Source: an uncultured Eubacteriales bacterium (GTDB lineage Bacteria > Bacillota > Clostridia > TANB77 > CAG-508). From it: a DNA stretch of 64,000 nt. Of this stretch, positions 1 to 9,009 are shown piece by piece. Numbering within the stretch: the stretch's first letter is position 1; each line of letters starts with the position of its first letter. The stretch is taken from the NCBI GenBank assembly GCA_949289635.1, contig CASEOS010000011.1:1-64000 (forward strand), given 5' to 3'. A program made the position numbers and the translations under genes. Below the pieces are notes generated by a model, which ran no database searches, was not told where the DNA came from, and saw only the letters and a program-made list of their open reading frames with translations.

Positions 1-139
1 CTTTATATAATTTTTGTTTGGCAACTTAATTATATATGATTTGAATCACTTATTCAATTTTTATTATTTTTGTTTCACATCAATTGTAACACTACATTTT
101 CTTTTTTTTCTTTTTTTTCATCATACAATCAAAATACGT

Positions 140-372
140 GTTACTGTTCAGACGAAAGTAATCTTCCACTGGTGATATGTTATATTTTTAAGTGTTCGAA
201 TGCGACCAGAATAGTTTTATAAATTCTTAGGATAAAGGCACAAAGGGTCCTGTTTCCGGGTATTGTTGCGTCTTTATTCTTAGAATTTGTTAAACGGGAA
301 TTGGCGGGTAGCCGAGAACCTTAAAAATATAACATATCACCAGTGGAAGATTACTTTCGTCTGAACAGTAAC
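140..372. repeat. Giant hairpin element A (52-bp perfect inverted arms, conserved core)
   Basis: Positions 140-191 and 321-372 are exact reverse complements (52 bp). The 129-nt interior (192-320) is itself an imperfect palindrome, so either strand can fold into one long rod. Read on the minus strand, the interior shares blocks in order with element B at 40398-40632: CTCGGCTA (309-316), ACAAATTCTAA (280-290), an AATAAA block, a CCCG block and CATTCG (197-202). The arms of A and B are unrelated in sequence. No coding potential is seen. It lies just beyond the rseP terminator. It could be a miniature mobile element or a structured RNA; I do not recognise a named family. Confidence 0.85.
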
Positions 373-375
373 AAC

Positions 376-412
376 AAAAATGTCGCATAGACAAATAAAC
401 TCTATGCAACAT
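376..412 (-). terminator. Rho-independent terminator after rseP
   Basis: On the minus strand an 11-12-bp stem (TGTTGCATAGA pairing with TCTATGCGACA, one G-U) overlaps the rseP stop codon and is followed by TTTTTG. It would end the rpsB-to-rseP transcript. Confidence 0.75.
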
Positions 413-1663
413 TAAAATAATCGTAATATATCATTATATGAAACATAAATAGATAAGGCAATTAATATAGAAAATCCTAATAATTGTATATTAATTTCAT
501 TTTCTGGTTTCATTGGTTTTCTTCTAATGGCTTCTATAATCAAGATTAATATTTTTCCTCCATCTAATGCTGGAATTGGTAATAAGTTTGTTACACCTAA
601 AGAAATAGAAATTAAAGCCATCAAGTAAATAAATTCTTTAAATCCATTTGTTTGTGAAACCATTTCTCCTATTCCAATTGGTCCTGTCATTTGGTCTATT
701 CCAACATTTCCTGTAAATAATTGTTTTACATTATCTACAATTGAAAATACAAATGTTTTTGTTTCAACTAATCCATAATAGCATCTATTTAAAAATGTAT
801 CTGGTGCCATTTTCATGTTAACACCTAAATAATAATTAGAAACATAGTCTGGTGTAAATTCTATATTGATTTCTGCTTTACCTCTTTGAATTGTCAAAGT
901 AATCGATTCCGTTTCTTCTTGTTGTAATGCTTCTATTATTTTATTGGTATTCCCATTGGTTTCTATATTATTAATTTTTGTAATGACATCATTTGCCTGT
1001 ATTCCTTGCTTTTCACTACTACTACCTTTGTCTACCATAATTACCTGACATTTATCATCTAAATACATTCCTGTAACTTTTGATTTTACTTCAGTAGGTT
1101 TTACATGAATTTCTAAAGTTTCTTCATTTCTTTCTACTTTCACAAGAATGTCTTCTCCAGTAGCATTTTGCATAATATCATCTAAGTCATATTTATTATC
1201 TACTTTTTTTCCATTTAATTCTACAATCACATCTCCACTTTGTATTCCTGCTTTCTCTGCTGCATATTCAGGAATTGTAGAATCAACCACATTTGAAATA
1301 TATACCCCTGATGTTGCCATAACAATAAAATAAACTAGTACTGCAAATATGATATTCACAATTGCTCCTGCTGCACATATGGCAATTCTCTTAGGAATAC
1401 TTGCTTTAGAAAATGATCTATCATCTTCTGATGCTTCATCTTCTCCTTCCATGCTAACATATCCTCCGCAAAGGAATTGCTCTTAATGAATATTTGGTTT
1501 CTTTTCCTTGTTTATTCCAAATTCCTGGTCCAAAACCAATCGAAAATTCATTTACTTTTACTTTACAAAGTTTGGCCACTAAAAAGTGGCCAAGTTCATG
1601 TATAAAAATGAGAAACCCTAATAATATGATTATTTTTATAGCTGATATAATAAATGTTATCAA
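412..1663 (-). CDS. rseP: RseP/RasP site-2 protease, split by a CGG-A +1 shift at 1468
   Basis: Intramembrane zinc metalloprotease (M50B) that cleaves anti-sigma factors and other membrane substrates. The first part, from 1663, has the first membrane helix with the zinc motif HELGH near residue 22. The second part holds two PDZ-like segments (about residues 120-170 and 195-240) and PALDGGK near residue 367, which supplies the remaining zinc ligand, then a last membrane helix. The frame is broken: zero frame ends LRRIC-stop and the second frame resumes at MEGEDE. Omitting one base, the C of CGG at 1468, restores PLGGYVSMEGE, the expected family sequence, and gives about 416 aa, a normal length. 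It is the last gene of the rpsB-frr-uppS-cdsA run; dxr, which often lies between cdsA and rseP, is absent. It could be a true pseudogene, a sequencing error or a programmed frameshift. Confidence 0.88.
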
Positions 1664-1687
1664 ACTGCTCCTCCTTATAAAATCAAA

Positions 1688-2518
1688 TTAAAAAAATGTC
1701 CAAAAAGAAACGTCCCCAATTGTCCCAAATAACACATATGCAAAAGGTGCTAAAAAGATTAAACTGTCGATTCTATCTAACATTCCACCATGTCCTGGAA
1801 TTAAGTTGCTATAATCTTTTATGTCCACATATCGTTTGATACTAGATGCTGCAAAATCTCCTACCTGGCCAATGATACTTAGTATAAATCCTACAATTCC
1901 TATTGCAATATATGAATATTGCATTCCCCAGAAAGTATTGGCTACATATGTATATATTAGCATAATTAGTATAGCCCCTACTGTTCCTGCTATACAGCCT
2001 TCTATAGATTTATTAGGACTAATTTTACTAAATTTATGTTTTCCAAAGTATTTCCCAATAAAATAAGCAAATATGTCTGTTCCCCATGCTGCAAATATTG
2101 CATACCAAATTAAAATATTTCCATTTTCCATTCCGTTGATTTTAGCAAAAAACATCAATAGCATAACAACATATAAAATTCCAAATAATGTATAGGCTAC
2201 ATCTTTAAAATTGGTTTTCATTTCTGTTATAATTACTTGAACAAATAGTATTAATAATAATGTAGGAATTGCTAAAATAGCTGTATTCATTAAATAAGGT
2301 TCTGGTATAACATGAATTAAGGCAATACTAAAACAACTTAGGTATCCTATCCATCTTACTGGTTTTGCAATCTTTGAAATTGCATTAAAATATTCATCCA
2401 TTGCTAATATGGCAATAATTGCTAAAGCAACATCTACTATATAAACATTTCCAATAATTAATACAATTAGTACTAATGGAAATCCTAATAAACCTGATGT
2501 AATTCTTTTTATATCCAT
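1688..2518 (-). CDS. cdsA: Phosphatidate cytidylyltransferase CdsA
   Basis: Makes CDP-diacylglycerol from phosphatidate and CTP, the branch point of phospholipid synthesis, in the membrane. The 276-aa protein has about eight hydrophobic helices and the C-terminal CDP-diglyceride synthetase signature (LIPGHGGMLDRIDSL). The start at 2518 is chosen because AAGAAGAGGAG lies just upstream; longer frames run into uppS. The last ~12 codons and the stop are provided by a REP-like palindrome (GGGGACG core, about 1700-1735), which adds a non-family tail GTIGDVSFWTFF. The gene follows uppS and precedes rseP, a common Gram-positive order. Confidence 0.95.
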   Translation of the reverse strand: MDIKRITSGLLGFPLVLIVLIIGNVYIVDVALAIIAILAMDEYFNAISKIAKPVRWIGYLSCFSIALIHVIPEPYLMNTAILAIPTLLLILFVQVIITEMKTNFKDVAYTLFGILYVVMLLMFFAKINGMENGNILIWYAIFAAWGTDIFAYFIGKYFGKHKFSKISPNKSIEGCIAGTVGAILIMLIYTYVANTFWGMQYSYIAIGIVGFILSIIGQVGDFAASSIKRYVDIKDYSNLIPGHGGMLDRIDSLIFLAPFAYVLFGTIGDVSFWTFF

Positions 2519-2600
2519 AATGACTCCTCTTCTTTTTTCTTTCTTATTATATGTAAAAATATATTTATTATCATGATATCTCACTGTTTGTGTATCTTTT

Positions 2601-3311
2601 TTAGTTTGCTCCAAATTTTCTGGTTCTTTTTTCATACTCTACAATTGCATTATCTAAATCTTCTTCTGTAAAGTCTGGCCAATTTTTATCAATAAATAAA
2701 AATTCACTATATACCAATTGCCATGGTAGGAAATTACTTAATCGTAGTTCTCCACTTGTTCTAATTAATAAATCTGGATCTGGTTCACCTTTTGTATATA
2801 AGTTATTGGAAACCATTTCTTCTGATATATCCTGTATATCAATTTTTCCCTCTTTGACTTCTTGTGCTATTTGTTTGATTGCTTTTACTAGTTCATCTCT
2901 TCCACCATAATTTAAAGCAATATTAAAGGTAACTCCTGTATTGTCTTTTGTTCTTTCCATACAATTATATATACTTTTTTGCATTCCTGGTGCTAATGCA
3001 GATATATCTCCTAATATTTTTACACGAATATTTTCTGTATCAGCCCTTTTAGAATAATCATCTAAATAATTTTGCAAAAGCATCATTAATGCTTTTACTT
3101 CCTCTTCTGTTCTCTTCCAATTTTCTGTTGAAAATGCATATACAGTAATGTATTCTAATCCTATTTTATTGGCATATCTAACAATTTTTTCTAATGTTTT
3201 TGCTCCTGCTTTATGTCCAAAGCTAGCAGGTTTTCCTTGAGCTTTTGCCCATCTTCTATTCCCGTCCATAATAATGGCAATATGTCTAGGCATGTATTGT
3301 TTATCAAACAT
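2601..3311 (-). CDS. uppS: Isoprenyl (undecaprenyl) diphosphate synthase UppS
   Basis: Cis-prenyltransferase that extends farnesyl diphosphate to the C55 lipid carrier for peptidoglycan. The 236-aa protein begins with the signature HIAIIMDGNRRWAK, whose Asp binds the Mg-diphosphate, and has the C-terminal substrate region RTSGELRLSNFLPWQ. Length is normal. It starts 14 bp after ispA, whose product would supply its allylic primer, so the two are probably co-transcribed and functionally coupled. Confidence 0.97.
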   Translation of the reverse strand: MFDKQYMPRHIAIIMDGNRRWAKAQGKPASFGHKAGAKTLEKIVRYANKIGLEYITVYAFSTENWKRTEEEVKALMMLLQNYLDDYSKRADTENIRVKILGDISALAPGMQKSIYNCMERTKDNTGVTFNIALNYGGRDELVKAIKQIAQEVKEGKIDIQDISEEMVSNNLYTKGEPDPDLLIRTSGELRLSNFLPWQLVYSEFLFIDKNWPDFTEEDLDNAIVEYEKRTRKFGAN

Positions 3312-3325
3312 GTTTATTCTCCCTC

Positions 3326-4213
3326 TTATTTATTACGTTCTTTTATGTATTTTGCTAATTCTATTAAGAATTCTGCTTTTTCATGATATATATCTAATTC
3401 TTCTATTGCTTCTTTTGTTAATTTTTCTAATTTTTCCTTTGCACCTTGTAATCCATATTCAGAAACATATGTACATTTTCCTAATATCTTATCATTTCCG
3501 ACTGGCTTTCCTAAAACCTTTTCATCTCCTTCTTCTGATAAGATATCATCTTTTATTTGAAATGCCAATCCTATTTTTTCTGCATAAGTTGTTAACCTGT
3601 CTAAATCTTCTTTTGAAGCATCTGCCAATATTGCCCCCATTCTCACACATAAAATTAGTAAAGCACCTGTTTTATGTTTATGAATGTATTCTAAGGTTTT
3701 TTCTGAAATTTGTTGTCCTTCTACTTTTGTATCTACAAATTCTCCTACAATCATTTTGCTAACTGCATCTGAAAATTCTTGAAATATTTTTATCTTTTTA
3801 GGTAAGTCTTCTTTCTCAGAATTTTCCAAAGTTTTGCTAATCACCCTATATGCATGATTTAGTAATCCATCTCCCGCTAAAATAGCTGTTGCTTCATTGA
3901 ATTGTTTATGATTGGTTGGTTTCCCATGTCTAAAATCATCATTATCAATTCCTGGTAAATCATCATGAATTAATGAAAAATTATGTACCATTTCAATTGC
4001 TACTGCAAATGGCATACATTCCTGGATATCTTCTTTAAAGATTTGATATGTTGCAATGACTAAAATAGGTCTTAATCTTTTTCCACTAGCCATCAAGCTA
4101 TATTCCATTGAACGATTTAACATTTCTTCTGGACATGTCTTTGTTTCTATATATTTTTCCAACTCACGATTTATCAATTCTTGATATTGTTTTAGTTTTT
4201 CGCTAAAGTCCAT
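3326..4213 (-). CDS. ispA: Short-chain polyprenyl (farnesyl) diphosphate synthase
   Basis: Trans-prenyltransferase of the IspA/GGPPS family that condenses IPP with allylic diphosphates, 295 aa, all-helical cytosolic fold. The first Asp-rich motif is HDDLPGIDND (about residue 85), followed by RHGKPTNHK; the second is KDDILSEEGD with downstream GKPVGND. It lies between frr and uppS, where this gene is not usually found, which puts precursor and undecaprenyl synthesis next to each other. Product chain length (C15 or C20) cannot be settled from sequence alone; symbol given by family. Confidence 0.9.
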   Translation of the reverse strand: MDFSEKLKQYQELINRELEKYIETKTCPEEMLNRSMEYSLMASGKRLRPILVIATYQIFKEDIQECMPFAVAIEMVHNFSLIHDDLPGIDNDDFRHGKPTNHKQFNEATAILAGDGLLNHAYRVISKTLENSEKEDLPKKIKIFQEFSDAVSKMIVGEFVDTKVEGQQISEKTLEYIHKHKTGALLILCVRMGAILADASKEDLDRLTTYAEKIGLAFQIKDDILSEEGDEKVLGKPVGNDKILGKCTYVSEYGLQGAKEKLEKLTKEAIEELDIYHEKAEFLIELAKYIKERNK

Positions 4214-4234
4214 ATCTTGTCTGACCTTTCTAAC

Positions 4235-4783
4235 TTACACACTCATGATTTCTTTTTCTTTTTTTGCTAATATTTCATCAATTTCTTCTACATGTTTATC
4301 TGTCAATTTTTGTATTTCATTTTCTGCATTTTTTAGTTCATCTTCTGTCATATTTCCTTCTTTTTGTTCTGCTTTTGCTTCTTCAATTCCATCTCTTCTA
4401 ATAGCTCTTATAGCTACTTTTGCTTCTTCTGCCATTTTCTTTACATCTTTTACTAATTCTTTTCTTCTCTCTTCATTTAATTCAGGGAAAGCTAGTCTTA
4501 TGACTTTTCCATCATTATTTGGATTGATTCCAATATCTGAAGCTAAGATTGCTTTTTCAATTTCTTTTAAAACACTTAAATCCCATGGTTGGATAACAAT
4601 TAATCTAGCTTCTGGAACAGATATTCCTGCTACTTGATTAATTGGTGTTGGTGTTCCATAATAATCTATTTTTACTTTATTTAATATGGCAGGGTTTGCT
4701 CTTCCTGCTCTCACTTCTGCTAATTTTTCAGCAAAATTGTTAATGGTTTTTCCCATTCTTTCTTTTAAATCTTCATAATTCAT
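4235..4783 (-). CDS. frr: Ribosome recycling factor
   Basis: Splits post-termination ribosomes together with EF-G. The 182-aa, two-domain protein starts MNYEDLKERMGKTINNF, carries the conserved VRAGRANPAILNKV segment and ends with the long helical tail of the family. A strong AAAAGGAGA site lies 7 nt before the ATG. It sits between a small membrane protein gene and ispA in the tsf-pyrH-frr cluster. Confidence 0.97.
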   Translation of the reverse strand: MNYEDLKERMGKTINNFAEKLAEVRAGRANPAILNKVKIDYYGTPTPINQVAGISVPEARLIVIQPWDLSVLKEIEKAILASDIGINPNNDGKVIRLAFPELNEERRKELVKDVKKMAEEAKVAIRAIRRDGIEEAKAEQKEGNMTEDELKNAENEIQKLTDKHVEEIDEILAKKEKEIMSV

Positions 4784-4821
4784 AATGATCTCTCCTTTTC
4801 ACTTTTATACATCATTTTTTA

Positions 4822-5538
4822 CTAATGCATTTTTTTCTCATCTTTAAATAAAATTTTATCGTTTTTTTCTAATATCTCCCTGTCTTTGATACCTCTATCA
4901 ATTTTGGAAATCCTATACGTATTTGCCATCATAATAACAACATATAGAATAAATATTAGATACACTTTTATTTTAAAATATTGAAATTGTGTCATATTCT
5001 CTTCTATAAAAATTTCTTTTTCTGTTTTTGTTTGTACTTCTTGTTCTAAGAATGTTTTCCATAAATCTATATACTCTGCATCTGTTTTATTTTCTATTTT
5101 CGAATCATAAACATTTCCAAAGTTCTCTTCATTGTTGTATGTTCTATCCAAAATTGCTTCTATATAGAAAAACATGATTAAACAAATAATATTAAAAAAT
5201 AACAATATTTTTAATAGATGACTTAACATCTTTTTATCTTTTAGTAATATATTAAATAATATAATCAAAATAGTAATAATGGCTAATATAATCATCATTC
5301 CATAAATAAATGTGAGTTTTATTTCTTCTAAATAATCAATTATATTTGGTTTATAGAAAAATACTAAAAATATTAAAACCACGAACACTATAATAATGAT
5401 TATCAATATATTCATTATTAAGCTTACCCTGTTGCTCTTTTTCTTTTGTTCTTTTTTTTCTTGTTTTTTATAGTCTTTTACTCCACTTTCCATATCTATG
5501 AAATAACTTTTTTCATATATATTCCTATTTTCTTTCAT
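4822..5538 (-). CDS. Hypothetical four-helix membrane protein between pyrH and frr
   Basis: I do not recognise a family. The chosen start at 5538 has AAGGGG 5 nt upstream; a longer frame would begin inside the end of pyrH. The 238-aa protein has a Lys-rich cytosolic N-terminus, two hydrophobic helices around residues 45-105, a third near 115-135, a polar Glu/Asp-rich loop with many Asn, and a fourth helix near the C-terminus followed by a charged tail. It interrupts the usually adjacent pyrH-frr pair, so it is probably co-transcribed with them, but its role is unknown. Confidence 0.75.
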   Translation of the reverse strand: MKENRNIYEKSYFIDMESGVKDYKKQEKKEQKKKSNRVSLIMNILIIIIIVFVVLIFLVFFYKPNIIDYLEEIKLTFIYGMMIILAIITILIILFNILLKDKKMLSHLLKILLFFNIICLIMFFYIEAILDRTYNNEENFGNVYDSKIENKTDAEYIDLWKTFLEQEVQTKTEKEIFIEENMTQFQYFKIKVYLIFILYVVIMMANTYRISKIDRGIKDREILEKNDKILFKDEKKMH

Positions 5539-5566
5539 TTTTCCCCTTAAATTTTCAAAATTTATC

Positions 5567-6274
5567 TTATGAAACAATGGTTCCTATTTTTTCGCCTTTT
5601 ACTGCTTTTACAATATTTTCTGGATCTGCGATACCAAATACTAATAAAGGTATATTGTTGTCTCTACACATAGCAGTTGCCGTTGAATCCATGACTTTTA
5701 AATCTTTATTTAATACATCTAAATATGAAATTTCTTCAAATCGAATAGCATCTGGTTGTACTTTTGGATCTGCAGAATATACTGCATCAATTGCTTTTCC
5801 TAAAAGGATAATATCTGCTCTAATTTCTGTTGCTCTTAGAACGGCCGCTGTATCTGTTGTGAAATATGGATGTCCTGTACCACAAGCAAATATAACGATT
5901 CTTCCTTTTTCTAAATGTTTTTCTGCTTTTCTTTGTATAAATGGTTCTGCAATTTCTCTCATTTCAATAGCAGTTTGCACTCTTGAGTGAAGTCCTCTTG
6001 CTTCTAATGCATCTTGCAAAGCTAATCCATTCATAGCAGTTGCTAACATTCCCATATAGTCTGCTGTTGTTTGTTCCATTTGATGTCCATTTCTACCTCT
6101 CCAAAAGTTTCCTCCTCCAACAACAATGGCTACTTGTACTCCCATATCTACTACTTCTTTTATCTTATCACATATGTTTCCTACTGTTTTTGCATCTATT
6201 CCTGTCTTTTGTTCTCCTGCTAATGCTTCTCCACTTAATTTCAATAGTACTCTTTTATATTTTGCCCCTGACAA
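5567..6274 (-). CDS. pyrH: UMP kinase PyrH
   Basis: Phosphorylates UMP to UDP; hexameric amino-acid-kinase fold. Motifs seen: [12 protein letters not shown] at the N-terminus, [10 protein letters not shown] (glycine-rich phosphate loop), and [12 protein letters not shown] near the C-terminus. About 235 aa. I choose the TTG at 6274 because AAGGAG lies at a normal distance; the upstream GTG at 6283 would be only one base from that site. It follows tsf after a 240-bp spacer holding an inverted REP-like pair. Confidence 0.95.
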   Translation of the reverse strand: MSGAKYKRVLLKLSGEALAGEQKTGIDAKTVGNICDKIKEVVDMGVQVAIVVGGGNFWRGRNGHQMEQTTADYMGMLATAMNGLALQDALEARGLHSRVQTAIEMREIAEPFIQRKAEKHLEKGRIVIFACGTGHPYFTTDTAAVLRATEIRADIILLGKAIDAVYSADPKVQPDAIRFEEISYLDVLNKDLKVMDSTATAMCRDNNIPLLVFGIADPENIVKAVKGEKIGTIVS

Positions 6275-6390
6275 TTTTTCCACTCTCCTTACTAATTTCT
6301 TATCAAAAATATTCTATCATATATTTTAAAAAAATACAGTATTTTTACCAAATTTATTAATTTTTTCTTAAAAATGAAACGTTGAAAACA

Positions 6391-6513
6391 ATCAAAAAAG
6401 GGAAATTGGGGACGGACTCATTTTTCCCTTTTTGATTTAAACTTTGATAAATTTTTAATATTACAAAAAAAGGGAAAAATGAGTCCGTCCCCAATTTCCC
6501 TTTTTGATTTGTC
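6391..6513. repeat. Inverted pair of REP-like palindromes (GGGGACGGACTC type)
   Basis: Two ~46-bp copies in opposite orientation (about 6391-6437 and 6464-6512). Each is a palindrome with AAAAAGGGAAA/TTTCCCTTTTT-type arms around a GGGGACGGACTC core. The pair lies between tsf and pyrH, the first copy in sense abutting the tsf stop. The arrangement resembles bacterial BIMEs. It may also attenuate transcription. Confidence 0.85.
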
Positions 6514-6514
6514 T

Positions 6515-7393
6515 TTATTTTAATTGATTCATAACTTCTTCAGCAAAGTTTTCTTCTTTTTTCTCGATTCCTTCACCTTTTTCAAATCTTGCAAATTCTA
6601 CAACTTCTGCATCTTTTTGTTTTAACAATTCAGATACTTTCATATTTGAATCTTTAACAAATACTTGGTCAACTAAACAAATTTCTTCAAAGAATTTTCT
6701 AATTCTTCCTAGTACAATTTTCTCTGCAATTGCTTCTGGTTTTCCTTCATTCATTGTTTGTACTTTTAAGATTTCTTTTTCTTTTTCTACTCTTTCTGCT
6801 GGAACTGCTTGTTCATTTAAGTATTCTGGTCTTGCTGCTGCAATTTGCATACATAAATCTTTTGCTAATTCTTTATCACCTTTTGCCATATTGATTAAAA
6901 CAGCAATTTTTCCATCACCATGAATATATGATTCTAATAATCCTTTTGATTCAAATCTTGCAAATCTTCTGATACTTAAATTTTCACCAATTGTAGCAAT
7001 TTTTCCTACTAATGCTTCATTAACTGTTTTTCCAGCTTCAAATATAGCTTCTTGATTTAATAACTCTTCTACATCTTTTGGATTTTTTTCAACAACTTGT
7101 TTTGCTACATTTTTTACAAATGTTTTGAATTCTTCATTTTTAGCAACAAAGTCTGTCTCTGAATTTACTTCTACGATTGCTCCTACTTTTCCATCTTCTG
7201 AGATATATGCTTCAACTAAACCTTCAGCTGCAACTCTTCCTGATTTTTTAGCTGCTTTTGCAATTCCTCTTTCTCTTAATAATTCGATTGCTTTTTCCAT
7301 ATCTCCATCAGTTTCTGTTAAAACTTTTTTGCAATCCATCATTCCTGCACCTGTTTTTTCTCTTAACTCTTTTACTAAGCTAGCTGTTACCAT
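6515..7393 (-). CDS. tsf: Elongation factor Ts
   Basis: Guanine-nucleotide exchange factor for EF-Tu. The 292-aa protein has the N-terminal UBA-like domain and the exchange motif TDFVAKNEEF (about residue 80). Start MVTASLVKELREKTGAGMM is typical and is preceded by AAAAAAGGAGG. It follows rpsB, the usual order, so the two probably form one transcript from the promoter at 8379-8407. Confidence 0.97.
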   Translation of the reverse strand: MVTASLVKELREKTGAGMMDCKKVLTETDGDMEKAIELLRERGIAKAAKKSGRVAAEGLVEAYISEDGKVGAIVEVNSETDFVAKNEEFKTFVKNVAKQVVEKNPKDVEELLNQEAIFEAGKTVNEALVGKIATIGENLSIRRFARFESKGLLESYIHGDGKIAVLINMAKGDKELAKDLCMQIAAARPEYLNEQAVPAERVEKEKEILKVQTMNEGKPEAIAEKIVLGRIRKFFEEICLVDQVFVKDSNMKVSELLKQKDAEVVEFARFEKGEGIEKKEENFAEEVMNQLK

Positions 7394-7475
7394 TATAAAT
7401 TCCTCCTTTTTTATTTTCCTATTTAATAAAAAGAATAGAGCAGAAAAGCCCTACTCTTCTTTTTTAACAAATTTA

Positions 7476-8267
7476 TTATTCTTCTACTTCTTTGTTTTCT
7501 TCTTCGTTTGCTACAACTTCTTCTATTGTTGTAGGTTCTTCAGTTTCTACTTCTTGTTGTTCTTCTTCTCCAGCTTCAAAGCTTTCACCTTGTTTACCTT
7601 CGATAACTGCATTTGCCATAACATCAGCAATTAATTTTACTGCTCTGATAGCATCATCATTACCTGGAATTGGGTAATCTAATTCTTCTGGATTACAGTT
7701 TGTATCCACTAATCCAATTACAGGTATATTTAATTTTTTAGCTTCTAAGATAGCAATTCTTTCTTTTTTAGGATCTACTAAGAAAATAACTCCTGGTAGT
7801 TTGTCCATTTCTTTAATTCCACCTAAGTTTCTTTCTAGTTTTTCCATTTCTTTCTTTAATAGAATAACTTCTTTTTTAGGTAATACTTCAAATGTACCAT
7901 CTTGTTCCATAGCTTCTAAGTCTTTTAATCTTTGAATTCTTTTTTGAATTGTATCAAAGTTTGTTAGCATTCCTCCTAACCATCTTTGATCAACATAGTA
8001 CATTCCACATTTTAATGCTGCTTCTTTTACACATTCTTGTGCTTGTTTTTTTGTTCCTACAAATAGAACTGTTTTTCCTTCTTCAACTTGTTCTTTTAAG
8101 AAAGCATATGCTTCATCAAGTTTTTTAGAAGTTTTTTGTAAATCGATGATGTGAATTCCGTTTCTAGCTTGGAATATATATTCTGCCATTTTAGGATCCC
8201 ATCTTCTTGTTTGATGTCCAAAGTGAACACCTGCTTCAAGTAATTGTTTCATTGCAACTACTGCCAT
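7476..8267 (-). CDS. rpsB: 30S ribosomal protein S2
   Basis: Binds the 30S head-body junction. The start at 8267 ([19 protein letters not shown]) follows AGGGAGG; longer frames upstream lie in the leader. 263 aa with the family motifs [11 protein letters not shown] and [10 protein letters not shown], then an acidic C-terminal tail of about 30 residues rich in Glu. First gene of rpsB-tsf, behind its own promoter. Confidence 0.97.
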   Translation of the reverse strand: MAVVAMKQLLEAGVHFGHQTRRWDPKMAEYIFQARNGIHIIDLQKTSKKLDEAYAFLKEQVEEGKTVLFVGTKKQAQECVKEAALKCGMYYVDQRWLGGMLTNFDTIQKRIQRLKDLEAMEQDGTFEVLPKKEVILLKKEMEKLERNLGGIKEMDKLPGVIFLVDPKKERIAILEAKKLNIPVIGLVDTNCNPEELDYPIPGNDDAIRAVKLIADVMANAVIEGKQGESFEAGEEEQQEVETEEPTTIEEVVANEEENKEVEE

Positions 8268-8378
8268 TTTAAATTCCTCCCTTTTTGTTATTTCTTCCAT
8301 AAAGTTCTTTGCTTCTCAGGACCAATTATATATTAGCACACCCTTAAAAACTCACTTTATGTGTTTAATACGCTAAAT

Positions 8379-8407
8379 ATTATATCAAGTTTTACTATAA
8401 AAATCAA
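8379..8407 (-). promoter_or_regulatory. Sigma-A type promoter for rpsB-tsf
   Basis: On the minus strand TTGATT (8402-8407), a 17-nt spacer and TATAAT (8379-8384). It leaves an mRNA leader of about 100 nt before the rpsB start. Confidence 0.75.
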
Positions 8408-8426
8408 GTGTTTTTAACAAAAAAAT

Positions 8427-8461
8427 GTCCATTGGGGACGTTTCTTTTTGGACATTTTATA
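8427..8461. repeat. REP-like palindrome (GGGGACGTTTC type)
   Basis: Outer arms AAATGTCC and GGACATTT flank a GGGGACGTTTCTTTTT core. The same subtype encodes the end of cdsA near 1700-1735. Here it lies between the rpsB promoter and the end of the small glycosyltransferase-like gene. Confidence 0.8.
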
Positions 8462-8465
8462 AAGA

Positions 8466-8816
8466 TTATCCTTCATCTATATTATCCATTAACTCTCTAG
8501 CTTCTTTCCAATTTAATACTTTTAGACATTCATATTCTTTTGATAATTTTTTTGAAATTTCTTTTGTATGATCTGTTGATTCTAAATCTGCTACAATAAT
8601 ATTTCTAAAATAGTCTTCTCTTCCATACAAAATTTTAAATAGAATGGATCTTAAAAATCCCTCTATTACCTCTTCTTGGTTTTTAACACCAATAATTAGA
8701 TAGATTCCTTTACTTTTAAATCTCGTATATGTATTAATATATATAATGTTTTTGATAATTTCATATAAACCATATAAGGCTAATGTCCAAAAGACTGTAT
8801 TTAATATAAATTCCAT
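8466..8816 (-). CDS. Short membrane-anchored glycosyltransferase-2-like protein
   Basis: 116 aa. Residues 1-30 form one hydrophobic anchor. The rest looks like the first Rossmann half of a GT-A family 2 fold: a beta strand IYLIIGVKN, a helix, then NIIVADLESTDHTKEISKKL, which resembles the nucleotide-sugar-binding start of GT2 enzymes. It stops before any DxD or acceptor region, so catalysis is doubtful. It is the last gene after rplQ, separated by a terminator. Function not known. Confidence 0.6.
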   Translation of the reverse strand: MEFILNTVFWTLALYGLYEIIKNIIYINTYTRFKSKGIYLIIGVKNQEEVIEGFLRSILFKILYGREDYFRNIIVADLESTDHTKEISKKLSKEYECLKVLNWKEARELMDNIDEG

Positions 8817-8957
8817 ATGATTGCCTCCTATGGATTATTATATGCTTTTCTTTTTTCTTTAGTGACTACTCTAATTCTACAAAATTATCCCTAGATATTT
8901 ATTGTTTTTAGTTTATATGTTGCGAATATGTTGAGAAGTTTTCTCTAAAGTTTAGCT

Positions 8958-8996
8958 CAAAAAAATAATCCTTTTCCATTATTGGATTAGGATTAA
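8958..8996 (-). terminator. Terminator at the end of the ribosomal superoperon
   Basis: On the minus strand AATCCTAATCCA pairs with TGGAAAAGGATT and is followed by ATTTTTTT, directly after the rplQ stop. It would close the rpsJ-to-rplQ operon. Confidence 0.8.
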
Positions 8997-9009
8997 TTTT
9001 TTATTTTAA

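Noticed and set aside
140..372. Invertible promoter switch (inverton) instead of a hairpin element
   Set aside because: The interior is itself palindromic and shared with element B, and no clear promoter is inside; no recombinase gene is nearby.
1148..1333. Plus-strand open frames opposite minus-strand genes throughout the window
   Set aside because: They mirror AT-rich genes, are Phe/Leu/Ser/Ile-rich, lack ribosome-binding sites and have no family resemblance.
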